From positions 434,001 to 498,000 of the forward strand of contig JAMWET010005007.1 in assembly GCA_024036415.1 (NCBI GenBank): a stretch of DNA of 64,000 nucleotides, in the 5' to 3' direction. Within the stretch, counting starts at the first letter, position 1; each line of letters begins with the position of its first letter. Source of the stretch: Prochilodus magdalenae (lineage: Eukaryota > Chordata > Actinopteri > Characiformes > Prochilodontidae). Both the position numbers and the translations under genes were made by a program. Below, in pieces: positions 25,921-39,500 of this stretch. A model generated the notes under the pieces. That model made no database searches. It worked only from the letters and a program-made list of their open reading frames with translations, and was not told the origin of the DNA.

Positions 25921-27774
25921 GTAAGTACAGACTTATGTTGTTTATCTCTCCCTGGCCAACATTTGACTGAATTCTGCTCTCACTTCTATTTTACTTCCCA
26001 TCACTGTCTCTTTCACTCTTTTGCACATCTTTGGCCATTTCAAATTCATGAAGCCACACAGAAAGTGGCTCTTTTCAAGAAATCTGAAGAAAGAATATTG
26101 TTATTCCTAACTTACTCATTTTCTTTCTTGGAATTAAGCTTATTCCACAATATCACAAGTTAGGCACATGCATGTGAAAATGAAACAGAAAGAAAAAACA
26201 ATTTCACACATTACATTTCTTGGGATTTGTTATACTCCTCCAGAAACAGTAACGTCAGTGATCTGCGTAACATTTGCTGAGATGATAATTACTTGAAGAG
26301 GAAGTCGGTGACACTAAGTTTCAGCATTAGATGGAATTATCACAACATTTCACTGTTTAGAAAAGCATGGATTTGGTTGGTTAGCGCTTCCCTCCATTTC
26401 CATGCCCACACCCACACACACCTCCATCTGTGCATATAGAGTGAATGTATTCTCTATGCTAATGAGGGCTGTGTTATTGGTAGTTTATGGCCGCCAGTCG
26501 CTCTCAATAAGAGCATTCAGGGCAATGAAGAAAGAGCCCCTTTTAAAGAAACACGGGCAAGGCCTCAGAAAACAGCCAATTTACAGCCACAGCATAGTGC
26601 CACAATATGTCTTAAATGGGAGTTTTCTCTTTCCAGCACAGTAATAAAGATCATATCTGGCAAAGTGTTGCTCTAGGTAATGTTGAGCAAACAAGACCCC
26701 CGAAAGTTAAGTTCACATTAATCTTTTTTCAAATGTCAGTTGGATATGAGGCGCAGGACAGACTTATATTAATGTGAGGAAAGCACCTCTGTTGGCCCTG
26801 CATAATTAGGCCAGTGAGAATGGCATATCCCACCTCAAAGTTCACGGCCATTCACTAATGCTGCTGCTTTATCCCTGTGATTTCAAGTCAAACACTGGTT
26901 TCATATCAGCTCAATACGCACTGGGCCCTGTTTTTTTTCTCTTCTTGCTCATAGTGTGTGTTGGTGGTATGTTAAGTCCGCGATGAATGGCTGTCAGTGG
27001 AAAGAGAGGCAGATCAGTACGGGTTTGCTCGCCTGACCTGAATGGTGAAATAACAAAGGGACCAGGAGTGATTACCATCTTTGTCTGCCAAGCTTGTCAG
27101 TCGTGGTGGGGGTGCATGTGAGGGGTGGGGGGTGGAGCTGGCCTGCCTTTATTAGACTAACAGTGCATCTCAAACGGCTTGCTGTTATGGGAGCTGATGA
27201 AGAAGAAGATATCATGTGTCATGATATCACTAAAGAAACCAGATTGTGATTAGTACTTGATTAATAGCTCTGAGAATTAACTGTAGTGTATTATATTTTA
27301 CAATATTTAAATTCTTTGGTAATCTCATTTTAACCCATCCTAACAACTTGTCCTATTGTACAGAGATGCTGTGAATGTAAGCCTGAATACTGGAATTTTT
27401 AAGAGGATATTTGCATTTACTCCCTGGCAAGCTCAAGTCATTATGGCCTGATTGCCATGCAGGGCTTGCGCTGAGCTGGTCTGAATGTGTGGGATGAGGT
27501 TACAAGTTCTACCTTTTTGAAGTATGTTGGAAGCAACTAACACCATGCAGCAGCTGCAGCCTGCACTGAGTTCCATTATAGACTGTGTGAACACAGATAT
27601 TAACATTGATAAGTTGCAGGGTTGGCTCTCTATTTTGGGCATGAAGCACATATTGTTGGGCTGAATAAAGGTGAAAGAGCCACTGACTTAGAACAGCAAA
27701 CATCGGCCCTATGCCCTGGCCTGTGTCCAGTGACCAGGCAACAGTGAAAGCCTTGTACTGTACTTCATATAGGC

Positions 27775-27776
<2 letters not shown>

Positions 27777-27821
<45 letters not shown>

Positions 27822-27829
27822 GTGTGTGT
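27777..27829 (+). repeat. (TG)n microsatellite, about 26 units
   Basis: TG array with one CG interruption at about 27816. Confidence 0.96.
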
Positions 27830-30800
27830 TTATGTATGGTTGGAAGAGAGAGCGAATGTGTTGCATTGGAGCCAGCAGATGTTTTCCTTATTAAATGTCA
27901 AATTTGAGAGAAAAGGTACTATAGCCTGAAAAAGCAACTCAAATATCATCTGTCTTTTTATTTTATTTCATGCCACTATACTGCATGTTTTATTACCAAA
28001 CGTATTTCAAAAATAACATTTTTATAGAAAGATATGAACCATAAATAAGTAGTTTTGGGGTCTCATTGGCTGAGGGTGTACGTGGTTAGGCAAATTTCTG
28101 GTTGGCCAAATCAAACGTCTTTGTCCAACTTTGGCCCTAAGGCCTCACTTTGGGAAGCCCTGCTTTAAAAGCAAGGGAAGAAGGTAGCAATACACAACTT
28201 ATTATCAGCATGCCTGGAGAAAGAACCTTAATTCTCATCTGCTTTGAGTTAATTGAAAGAATGTTAACTCACAATGACTTCCCGATAGAAAACCTGCATT
28301 TTAAAGCTGCCAGTATGCATTAGAAAGCAGTACTTCACACAAGGCCCTAGTGGACTGGACTCAATGTGGATTCTTGTCTTCTTCATTTTGGACTGTTTGG
28401 AAGCACCCGCTGGATTCCCCACATGCTACTATCAATGAGGCCTTGCACACTCATTAATCTAAATTCCTTTGCAACTTTAATCTGCATGTTTAATTAATCA
28501 CAAAATGAGGCGGTAAGTAATTTGGGCAAACGTGTGGCTTGTTTGTGCCCATCGTTTAATCACTCCTGTGTGAAATCATTTGGAAACACCTGAGGATGCG
28601 GGTGCTGGCGCTTGCTTGAATAGGCAGAATCCACTCTTTGTCACTGCGTGCCATTCATCTAATAAAGCTACCGGAGTCTTCCGTCATTTTGCATTTAGCA
28701 TGTCTCTGTGCTGATGTCTCTGTGGAGCTGGGGTCTCCAGGAATGATTTCCCCAAGAAAAAAATAAATAAATAAATAAACAGCTCTCCAGGAACCCTAAT
28801 GAAAATGAATAACCTTTGGGTAGTTATTTCCTCATCCATTATCTGTGCTTCCCCAGATACAGTTCTTCACTGACCCTCACCTTGATTATTGTCAGAGACG
28901 ATGTTCAATAGGGGTCGGCATTTTAATTTAATCAACCACACTGAAATTCTTGCACATTCTCCTTCTCCCTCGGTAGATCCAGAGGAACATAAAATTTCAT
29001 CATTGTGAATTTAGAATGCGATTTAATTGTTGAAAATTAAATTATTCTAATAGAAGTGCCTCCTGTGCTAACTCTGAAATGGTAAGGATCCTTACTGAAG
29101 TATGTAGGCCAGAGGATCCATGAGTTTCCCTATTTGTGCTAATAAGGTTTCTACAGAAGTATCCCAACAGCAGCAGCGATTGGCTGAGCTTTTCTAAGTC
29201 TTTAATGATTCAGACATTGTTACTTTATATGATGCAAGGTCTCTACTAATCTATGTCCTGCATGAAATGTACCCAATGCATTTTTGCTGCTTTCGGCTGG
29301 TTTAGTCTAAAAGACCAGATTAGTGTGTTGGAGAATCATCGATCATCTGGCACTTGACGTTTCCCACTGTTCTGAGTCACCCTTTAGCGAACCCAACATC
29401 CAAGCTCTGGGCTGTCATAGCTAAGGCCATGGCCTCTGCCAAGGTTTATTCGATATATGGCTCTTTTGATGGCTTGATGTGCTTTATCTAATTCTCCAAA
29501 GAGTAAAACCTAATACAGACTTGGCTGTCTTCCTCCCTGTCAAGGTACAGACGGTACCCAAGAAAAAGGAAAAAGCTGTTTCACCTATTAGCTTTACAGA
29601 GCCACAGTCGGACTGAGGAACATGTCATTAATCTCCAGGCTTCCACAGCTGGGGAGAGTAATGCATAACTAAAAGTCCTGTAAAATGAATTAATGATTTC
29701 AACCATGAACTTTTCTCCCAAAATGCCATGAATCCTCCAGAGCTGATAATGCGCCCCAACCCCAGGGCGTGAAATCCCTGTTATGTTGAGAGTCGTGAGT
29801 TAATTGATTCACAAATTATTTAAACTTTGTGGGGCTCAGGGGAGTGCTTGGCTCTAATGACGTCCATTGCCAGAGAGTTTTAAAAAAGTCTTTCTCTCTG
29901 TCTTTCTTTCTTTCTTTCTGTGACAAGGCTTGATTGTAACAAGCTAACAAGCCTAATCAAAGACTTACAGAGTCCCACCTTCTTATCCTCCCCCACAAAG
30001 ACAGCAGAAGTCTAGGGCCTTGAAACCTCTTTTGGGGGATCTAAGATGAAGGTGGCATGGCACAGTAATCCTGCATTGTTCTCCTATCCATTATACTGTC
30101 TGAATGCTCTCACTGGCTTTACAGTAGAGATTGTGAATGCTGGTTGAATAAGGCTAACCTTGAAAAAGTGCCTTTCTCAATGAAGGAAAACCAGACAAAA
30201 CCAGCGAATTGTTTTTGGTTACATTCAATGTTACCATCCACATGTGCGCTTCATGCACAGACACAAAGTCATGAATAGCACATACCATATAAAAAGGCTC
30301 CATTTACAAGGGATTTTGTAGAGACAAAGCATAGGCCTACAGTTCTCAAAAGATTTTTTTTCTACTGCTATAAACACAGCCCAGGTAACCTTGACTAAGA
30401 CATTCATTTCCAAAACATAATGACATAATGCCCTCTGTAAAAACATTATCACAGCATACATTTTGTCTGTTGTCATATACCAACAGTCTACACTTCCATT
30501 TGGTTAATTACAATGTCAGCCATTTATAATTTGACAAACTTTTCATTAGAGGAACAACAAAAAATCACCTTCTTTTTTATTGTACCAGAAACACAGTATC
30601 AAAATACCCAAAACTACATTTTGCAGTCTGTGTTTATAGCTACACCTCAGTTCATTTTGTGATTCCAAAGCTGGAACAGCAGAGTCCTGGAATTACGCCA
30701 TTGACACATCTGATTTCATGCTCCCATTACATTATGGGGATTTGAAGAGGCCAGGGTGCTTTGTTACATAGATCTTGTCCTTAGTAAAATGTAAGATGAG

Positions 30801-33800
30801 AATAGTCTATTTGGCCATAAAATAAATTATGGCAAAACTGTGGGGCGCCTGTAGTTTTAACGGTAAGTAATGTGTTGTTTTGTGAAAAGTTATTATAAAT
30901 TATTTATTCTTGTATGTTTTTTCATAGATTTTTCTTTGTTTTGTTCTTTTGTTCGGTCAAATAAAATGGTTGCTGAACAGAAAGTAGTTTTGCTGAAATT
31001 TGTGTTAAAAGAGACATAACTAGGCGAGAAAAAAACAGTTGAATGCTTTTTTTTCCATGTCGTGACCATGATAATCTATCAGCCAGCTGCTTACAAGTGG
31101 CCTTTTTTCAAACTACATAATGCGCCTCACATAATTCAGCTTTCAAATCATGCTAGTGCATGGACGCATCAAATGAATTGCGAATGTTTGACTTAGACAT
31201 GGTCTAACATTGTTACATCTTAACTTTATTCGCTCTCCTTCAGCTTGCCCAGACTTCAAATTAAACTCGAGGACGCAAGGATGAAAATATCCACCAAAGA
31301 GTCTGTGAAAAGAAAAACTGCCTTCAAGTCTTAATTGATTTTTGCATGAACGCAAGCAAAGAGACCAAGTTTTCTATTTTTTTCTTCGTTTTTTGAAGAT
31401 GGGCTCATAATTTAGTGAGCCCGCAGTAATGTGTCCTTTAGAGACGAGAGAAGCTCAGCTGGTTGGGTTGCGAGGAAGGTGTGTGATGCCTAACCCGCTA
31501 AGTGGCTGTATCTCTGGGCTAATATCAAGGATCCCCTAATCCGAGTCCCATTAGCAAGTGCTGTCATTCAGACACACGGTGTCGGCCTGATTTAAATAAA
31601 ATGAAATGAAGATAGTTGTTTCTGGTCCCCTGGCTTCACTCATTGCCATAAACATATGCTCCGTGCCCCGCTTCTTTCCATCTTATTTATGACTTTAATT
31701 TGTTGTGTGGGCTGCGCTGGAAATCAAATTTAATACAATTCTCCTGGGGACCCTGTCATATAATAACATGGTAATTTCTGTGTATCCTTTTGAAAAATGA
31801 GGAAATTAATTCTTCCTGACATGTTCTAATTATTCCAGTGTGAACAGGCGAATCCAGTCTCTTTCTCTTACTCTCTCTCTCTCTTTCCCCCCTTTTCTCC
31901 TGCTCTCTCTCTCTCTCCTTCCGAGTGTCTAAGGAAGGCGTGCTGTGGTGCCTAGGTGCTAATGCTGACCAGCAGTGCGTTTAATTTGAGACATGAGCAG
32001 ACACCTTTCAACACACCTTCCTAATGTCGGTGTGCTTCACAAATTAATTCACTACTTGTGGCAGAGCTGGGTTTGCCGTAGGGTGGGGTAGGGCAGGGAG
32101 ACGAGACAGGAAATGGGACACAATCAATATTAGTCAAGGTGTAGTTTGTTTTGGGGTGTATGTATGCATATGCTTGTCTGCTTTGGTGGGGTGGGGGTGC
32201 TACTACTCTTTTATGATGCTCTCTGCTTTCATAGTTCTGTTCCATGTGATGGCATGCGAGTGGGAGAGTATGTGTAAATGGAGGAGGGGGGACCCATGAG
32301 TGAAATTTAGTGGATGGAAGGATTTTTTTTTTCTCCCCATAGGATCCTACCACTGTCAAAACCCTTTCACACCTCCCCATGCTCAACTGCGAGGAGCTGA
32401 AATGCTAATTTAATTAGACTGTCAGCAGTCACTTTTAAATACACCACTTTAGCTGTGCTAAAGAAATTCACTTTCCACTGGTCTCAGGACAGTGAGGCTT
32501 GCTTTTGGGTCCCTCTTGTATATGTAACCCGGGACAGGTTATTCATGTGGTTTCTGCGCACCAGGAGAGGGATTGCCTAGAGTGAGAGAATTCAAATAAC
32601 TTCTCCACATCCGTCTCATGGTAATACTGTATGTGCTAACATTCAGGTGCTATAGTGAAGAGATTCACACTTTTAACCTTGTGTGGGATCACACCTGACA
32701 AATTATTGCTTACAAGTCTTCCTTTTTTATTAGTGCCAATATTCTAAATTCATTTTATTTACACTATGCAAAGGGATCCCTTCCTAGCTTACAGAAATCT
32801 AAAATTGTATTTTTTTGTTGTGATGTCAGCCTAAAGGGGTTTACTTTAACTTTTACTAAAGTGATTTGAATTCAATCATGGATCTGCTGTATTTGCGCTT
32901 ATCGGGACTGATTATCCACTTGCATGAGACCCATCAGTCTCTCTACATGAAGCTTCCTCTCTTGGAATCATTGATTAATTAATTGTCTGAAAGGAAAGCA
33001 CACACAGTTATTCCTGTGTGAATAAATTCTGAGTGATGCAGTTACACAAGGTTTATGTTCCGAAATAAATATCACTGTGAAAGAAGGGGACCATAATATG
33101 ATTCAGATCTCTGAAGAAGATGTGCTTAATCGAACTGCTTTCAATGAAGAGGACTTTTTCAATGATATGATTTAGTGCCACTGGCCCTGGGACATGCCAT
33201 TGTGTCAGAGGTTCAAACTGCCTGTGATATGCTCAGTTAAACCTTTCCCATTGATATTCACCTCATTGCTTTTTTATCATAGAACAGCTCAGGCGCTGGC
33301 CAGTCAGCTTCTTTGATTGCATAATTAGTTGGACTACATTATTAACACATTTTTTTGTCTTCATTTTCCTTTTTCCCACGCATGAGGACACAGAGCTGTC
33401 CATCAACCGCATTCTAACTTTGCACTTAACCTGGTTATTAGACCGCTAGTTAAGAGAGAAAACACTGTTGATTTGGTTTGCGCTGTTACCTGTTAGAAAG
33501 AAAAATGTCATTTAAAATATGCAGATGTGAGAGGGTAGTTATGAAATGCCCTGTCTCCGCCTCTTCTCTAATTATGAACAGTGGCTGTGGGGCCGGTGAC
33601 AGGGGGAAAGCAAACAAACAGGAATGGCGTAAACCTCTGTGTTGGTGGAATGCCACAGAGGTCTAATTGATTTGGTGTGTTGGAGCCTGTGTGTGTGTTT
33701 AAGGAAGAAAACAGGATCAAACATCAGATTCCAAGTAGAAAAAAAGCTTTATAGTCCATGGGTGGGGTCCTATCAACACTTTGCCTGTCTCCTTTTTTGA

Positions 33801-34492
33801 GAAGGGGCATCTCCATGACTTTTGTAGAGCAATCAGCTGTTATCTATGTAGCAGAACTGATGTGCACATTTTGGCTGACATTTTTGCTTCAAAACTAATT
33901 TTCCACACTTGACTTGATAGACCGACGCGGCTTGGTGGTTTAGTTTTCTGCAGCCCACTCTGCATAGACCATTGGTGGCCCTCAGCATCCACCAAGTGCT
34001 GACTGAGGAATACCCCAGCATAGAAGCTGCAGGCCTTCTTCGTGGGCTGCCTCTTGCTTCAGAAAATGAGTCCAGGCTTCTGACAGAATCGCCGGGATTG
34101 CTCGCTCAGCACCAGAGCCCACACACCCGCTTGTCCTGCACCACATTAATTCGATCAGTCAATTTGACCGAAGTTCGAAAATGTTTGGCACATTAGTGTG
34201 TGTGTGTGTGTGTGTTGAGGGGGTGGGCTGGGAGTGCATGCAGAAGCTGTGTTAATAGCAAGGGCTTGTTGTCCATATGGTACTGCTTTAATGGACCGCA
34301 TTTGTTACAGATGGCAAGAGCCTCAGCGTTTGGACACGGGCAGATCTTGGCAGGTTCCCGGCGCCTTGTCGGAGCGGGAGGAAAAAAAACGAAGGAGCGT
34401 GGAGCTCGTCTTTTAGCACTGATGTCGATCCACCTCTCTTTTCTCATTCAGCAAACCATTGCCCTTGAAACGAGGCCTGTTCTAAATTTAAG

Positions 34493-34523
<31 letters not shown>

Positions 34524-34542
34524 ATCTATCTTTCTCTCTCTC
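34493..34542 (+). repeat. (TC)n / (TATC) imperfect microsatellite
   Basis: CT-rich array with a short (TATC) insert near 34522-34530. Confidence 0.9.
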
Positions 34543-35635
34543 CTGCTTTTTTTCCTTACATGTTGGGAGAAGAGCAAATACAATGTGGCTCAGTCACATT
34601 TTCCTCAACTTGGTGTCCAAACCGCACCTAACTCCCTATGCACAGCGCGCTTAGTTGTCTCCATTACCACAATGGGGCTTTCGGCAGCAGGCAGAAAGCT
34701 GAGGAAATATAGCAGCCAGAGAGAAAAAAGGAGGGAGAGAAAAGAGGTAGATAGAGCAAGAGTGAAGACTCATGGACAACTATATGGTCTAGAGTAAGCC
34801 ATACACCCGCTCCTAAGTGTAATCCTTAGCATCTCAATGTAGCTGTTCTATATGCCTGGTGTGGGCAAAGACCTGTATTCATTCTGTACACGACGAGACG
34901 AGGCATTATGGATCATAACTGTCTTCAGCGATACCAACCAATCAAATCATCAAAAGTGCCACGGCACTACCTACCTGTAATAGCTGGATGTCATAAAAGC
35001 TTCTATACATTTGGCTATTTTGAATATGGACACACTGCGCATAATTCCAAATGCCCAAATGTGTGAATGCACATTACAGTTCATTTTCTGTGGAATATTC
35101 CGTAGAGAGCCCAAATCTCACGTCTCTTTCAGACTGCACTTAACCTGAGTCCCTGTTTCTCTTCAACGAATGCTCTTGAAAATAGCCGGTCGCTGTCAGC
35201 TTATGTGTTTTTGCTGTCTTCAGGCTGCCCTGCTAACAAAAGGAGAGAGGGTGAGGGAGAGTGAGTGTGTGAGATATGCGTGTGTGTGTTTTTTTAACAC
35301 TCCCTCCAAGCAGCGAGGAGACACGCTTGATTGGCTCGGTAGCGTTTTGACTGTTGTTTTCTCGCGTTGTCACTGCTGTGGCAGCAGTGGGAAGTATGGG
35401 CTCAGAAAGCGTGTGGCCTGACACCCCTCCCCTCCACGGCCCATTCTCTCCTCCTGATCTTCCTCCTCCTCAGACACCTGATTGTGAGAAAAGTCTCAGA
35501 CTGGGCCCAGCGGGCCTAGCAGCTTTCCTGGGTTGCTAAGTGCTGCCCGGCCCGAAAGGCGGTGTGTCCTTGGGGTTCTGGGCTCTCACTCTTTCCATTC
35601 TCTCACAAGGGCTTTGTCTCTCTCCACATAGCCAT

Positions 35636-35672
35636 AGAGAGAGAAAGAGAGAGAGAGTGAGAGAGAGAGAGG
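35636..35672 (+). repeat. (GA)n imperfect microsatellite
   Basis: GA units interrupted by aaag and gtgag; purine-only except for one T. Confidence 0.9.
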
Positions 35673-36120
35673 CAGGCTGACAGAGAAAAAGAGAAGAGCA
35701 CAGAAGAATAGGAGGGGAGAGACATGGGGCAAATTATGCCCATGTCATTGCAAGTTAAAGCATTTAGGATGCATAGCAGTTTGTGTCTTTCTGCTCTGAT
35801 GTTTCTTATTTGATGAGGATAAGGGTGAGGGAGTTGGGTGTAACAACATGAGAGAAATCACTAATTAGTTTCAGCACTTGATGAATTCGGCTTTTGCAGT
35901 GTTGCATTTAAAGGGGAAAAAAAGCAGTTTTGGAAATACATCTCCAGCTATTAGATGTGAGCTGGTGGTTAAGTGATTTAGATGTTGAGATTTGTACAGT
36001 TATTACCATTACTACGATTACTTTATGGTAGAGATTGCTTGAAATTGCACAATAGGCCCCACTTTAAAGACTGGTTACATTAGAATTGGAGAAGTTATGT
36101 AGACTTCCCCTTTTTCTATG

Positions 36121-36590
36121 TTCTTCATTGGTCAGGACCACCACAGAGCAGGTATTATGTGGGAAACCTAGTGCCACTGAAGTAGCGTGTAACATGTTAG
36201 AGCGTGTTGCTCTGGTATAAGTGGACCAGACACAGCAGTGCTGCTTGAGTTTTTAAACACCTCAGTGTGACTGCTGAACTATGTCTAGTCCACCAATTAA
36301 AAAGAACCAGGAAACAGCATCCTGTATGCTTTCTTTGACTTAATATCTTCAAGCTGGACCAAGTAGGAGTGCCTTATACTGTGGTCAGCGAGCAGAAACA
36401 GTGTTTAAAAACCCCAACAGCAATGCTGTGTCTAGCAGACACATTGCCCTATGGTGGTCCTGACTCTAGTAGGACAGGTTAAAGTATGTGAGCAACAGTG
36501 CAAAGTGCAGTAATAAAATGGTAACATGGACAATAAGTCTAGAAACACAGAGGTGGTTTCAGTGTTATGGCTGATCAGTTTATATGTGTA
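36121..36590. mobile_element. Palindromic MITE-like DNA element, partly degraded
   Basis: Two pairs of inverted arms are nested. The inner pair, 36228-36260 and 36401-36433 (33 bases each), match as agacacagcagtgctg... and ...caatgctgtgtct. The outer pair, 36132-36145 and 36450-36463, match at 13 of 14 bases (tcaggaccaccaca and tatggtggtcctga). The right part runs on to gttatggctgatcagttta, which I recognise from memory as the terminus of a repeat common in catfish and characin genomes. The matching left terminus is absent, so the copy is truncated on the left, and about 65 bases are missing on the right between the inner and outer arms. No transposase is encoded, so it is non-autonomous. The superfamily is not assigned. 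Confidence 0.7.
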
Positions 36591-39500
36591 TATCTGAAGA
36601 CCAATAAATGAGGCAAATGGAAAACGCCTGGGTTCAATTTTTATACACATGCTCCCACATTTGCAGTGTGAGGGCTCTAAGCGGAGCGACTTCTGTGGTG
36701 CGTGATGACATCATGCCCACATCCTCCCCCCCCTAAAAAAAACCTGCATGGCCTGTCTGCGGGCCCGGCATTGGCTCAGTGATGGCCCAGTGTGGGCCCC
36801 TGTGGTTGCACTTCCAGAAGCTGCCGAGGCACCGTCACACATGGACGGCAGCTGGACCACCACGCGCTTCTCTTAGCAGAACACAGGCAGAAGCACAGCC
36901 ATACGATAACATATCATCAGCTTGAGGCTGGAAAACCATGTATGCTAATGACAAATGGCTGCTTTTCTGCAGAGAGACAAGTAGTGGACTTTTGGAATCG
37001 ACTGGGTCCTTTGTTCTTTGGTTTGGTTTTGGAGGATGAGAAATGTTCCTTTTGGAAGTTCTTTTTTACGTAGGACGTTTTGAATGTTTTTCTGTATTTT
37101 TCCTTTCTTTGTTATTGTTGTGTGCCAAGTTGCTATGCTTAAGTTGCTAAGCTTTGCTGAGTTACAATGGCTCTCTGTGTATTTTTCCTGCCACAGAACC
37201 CAAATGCTGAACATGGAGGGCTTTCTGCGTAGCAGCTTTTTACTGAGGTTAGTTGCTTTAGTTTCTCATGTTGTTGCCGCAGGGGTATTGGGGCAAAACC
37301 TCATCTGTCTTTTCACAGCTCCAGGATCATAACACCTAGCATTAGCTATCAAGCAGACTAGTGTTTGGATGTGTGCGCGCTGTTGTGTGTGAGTTCATGC
37401 TCGTGTGAGTGTTAGTTTAGACTCTTTTTGTGACCCCCAGCATGACCACAGTGCTGCTTCAGAGCCAGTCAAACTGAAAGCATGCCCCTTTTCTCACAGT
37501 GTGTTCCGCCCCTTACCTCAGTCACAGCAAAAGACATGTTTCGCTCCGCATACTGCATGCACGTGTCTGTCACACTACCCCACCCCTCAGCTCCCAGCCC
37601 CTCATCCCTCTCCCCTCACACACCCTCACTGATAGGCCAGGTCAGCTGGGGTGGGACTCAATCTGTGACTTTTACCATTTCCTGTTGTATGTTTGTGCTG
37701 TAACCACAAAGTCAAAACCAGTTAGGTTGCTGCTCTTCCACCCCCCACCTTCCTGTAATTCTAATTAAGAATTTGTGCTTGTCATTACACAGAGGAAGTA
37801 AATAACAGCAAGTGTGTTAGCCATTGGGCTGTTTGTGCCGAGCACCTTCCCTGGTCTTGAATTGCTAGTAGCAACCCTAATTAGCGATCTCTCATTAAAA
37901 GCAGTAGCAGCATCTGCCTTTCAAAGCTGTTGTCAGCCAAACTTTACTAAAGCTAATGAATCCCCTTTGATTTCTTTTTCAAAAGGTCATTTATTTGATT
38001 AAATTAACAGCATTTTTTCCCGCTTGCTCTCTTCCCAATCTACTGGAATCCAGACAAATGTAAAAACATTATGCCGCTATGAATGTGACTTGATTTTTGA
38101 GGACTGTTTTTTTACATCTGAAAGCCAATTGATCCTTGTATCTTAAGAAAATAGTTTCTTTTTAGGTAATGATTGCTTTTTTTTCACGAGGAATAGCCAG
38201 ACGTGTTCTTGTAACAAATTCCATGTTCAGCTTCCTTTTAGTGTTGGCATTTCTATTGTGACTTAGTTATCATTCTCGACTTGCCTTTTTTTCAGCATGT
38301 GCTAATCCTCTATAGACCGGCATATGGAGAGGTGATTAGTCTCAATAGCAGGCAGTGCAGCAGTGAACAGTTTGTCGTTTGGAGAAGTGAAAGTGACTGC
38401 TTTATGGCCCTTTTGAAGACTACTGCTCTGGTTTGGCCTGACCCACTTACCCTGAGAGAGCTTCACAGGTGACGCTGGCTCTGATCCCTTTGGCACAGCC
38501 ACAAAAAACCAACAGCTTTTGTCCTAGGGCAGGCCTAGGTCATCAGCCTGGGGGGCTTCATTATGCATACCTAACAAATAAAGGATCATGTAGCCTTTAA
38601 ATGTTTAAAAGTTTAAATGTGCAGGCCCAGGTGTCAATTTATATTTGTTATACAGAAGGTATTTATTGACACCCTATTGACAATTATTTAGATATGAGTC
38701 TGTATGCAAATGAAATGAGAGTTAAGAAGTTCTGTGTTTAAGGAACCATGGCATTTGGTGCGACCATCATCTTTAAACTCTTAAGTCCACTCTTAGGTCC
38801 ACTTTGCTATGCAGCGTTCAGTCTGTGTCAGCATTTGGCAGTCAGATCTCTGCTGGAGCTTTGGATTACAGTAAGCACAATGCCTTTATCTGTCCAACCT
38901 TTTTCTCTAAAACTGCAGAATGGGGAGCAGGGGGTGGTTGTGGGTTGTGTTTGACTCAGGCCACCTGTTGAAGGCCAAAGGAGTTGGAAGGGTAACTAGC
39001 TTTTGTAGAGGGGTTGGGGGTAGTGTCACCTTGTTGATATCTAACCAGTCCTTCTACACTCAAGCACATTCAGCTAGACACAGATTTCCCCTATGGCAGA
39101 AGGCCCGTCTTTGTTCTTTTTTCACCAAACTCATTACTCTGAGAAGAACAACTGCGATTAATTTGGTGTAAATGCGTCATTATAGCTCCTTAATCTGCAT
39201 CCTTCTGTCAGTGTCTGTTTTAATTAAATGAGAAGCGGCAGTATAAAGATATTACATGCAGGAGCGGATTGGACGAATAGGGGCCTTAACAATCAGGAGG
39301 AGATTAAAGCCGCGCTTTGACTTTTGGCTGGTTTTGCCCGACCAGAGAAGGCAGCAGCTTGGTAAAACAAGGGTCAAGGTCTATGTGGTGGGTGCTTATT
39401 CTGATATTACCTCAGCACCTCTTTTAATGAAGCAATTGTGCTTTCAATGTGTAATAAGCCTCTAAGTCCTTTAGAAAGTGCTCCATTTCAGTCTAGTGTG

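Noticed and set aside
37084..37332. ORF ending with a signal-peptide-like stretch and a possible exon at 37197-37247
   Set aside because: Hydrophobicity comes from T-rich sequence; the donor (gttagt) is weaker and no family is recognised.
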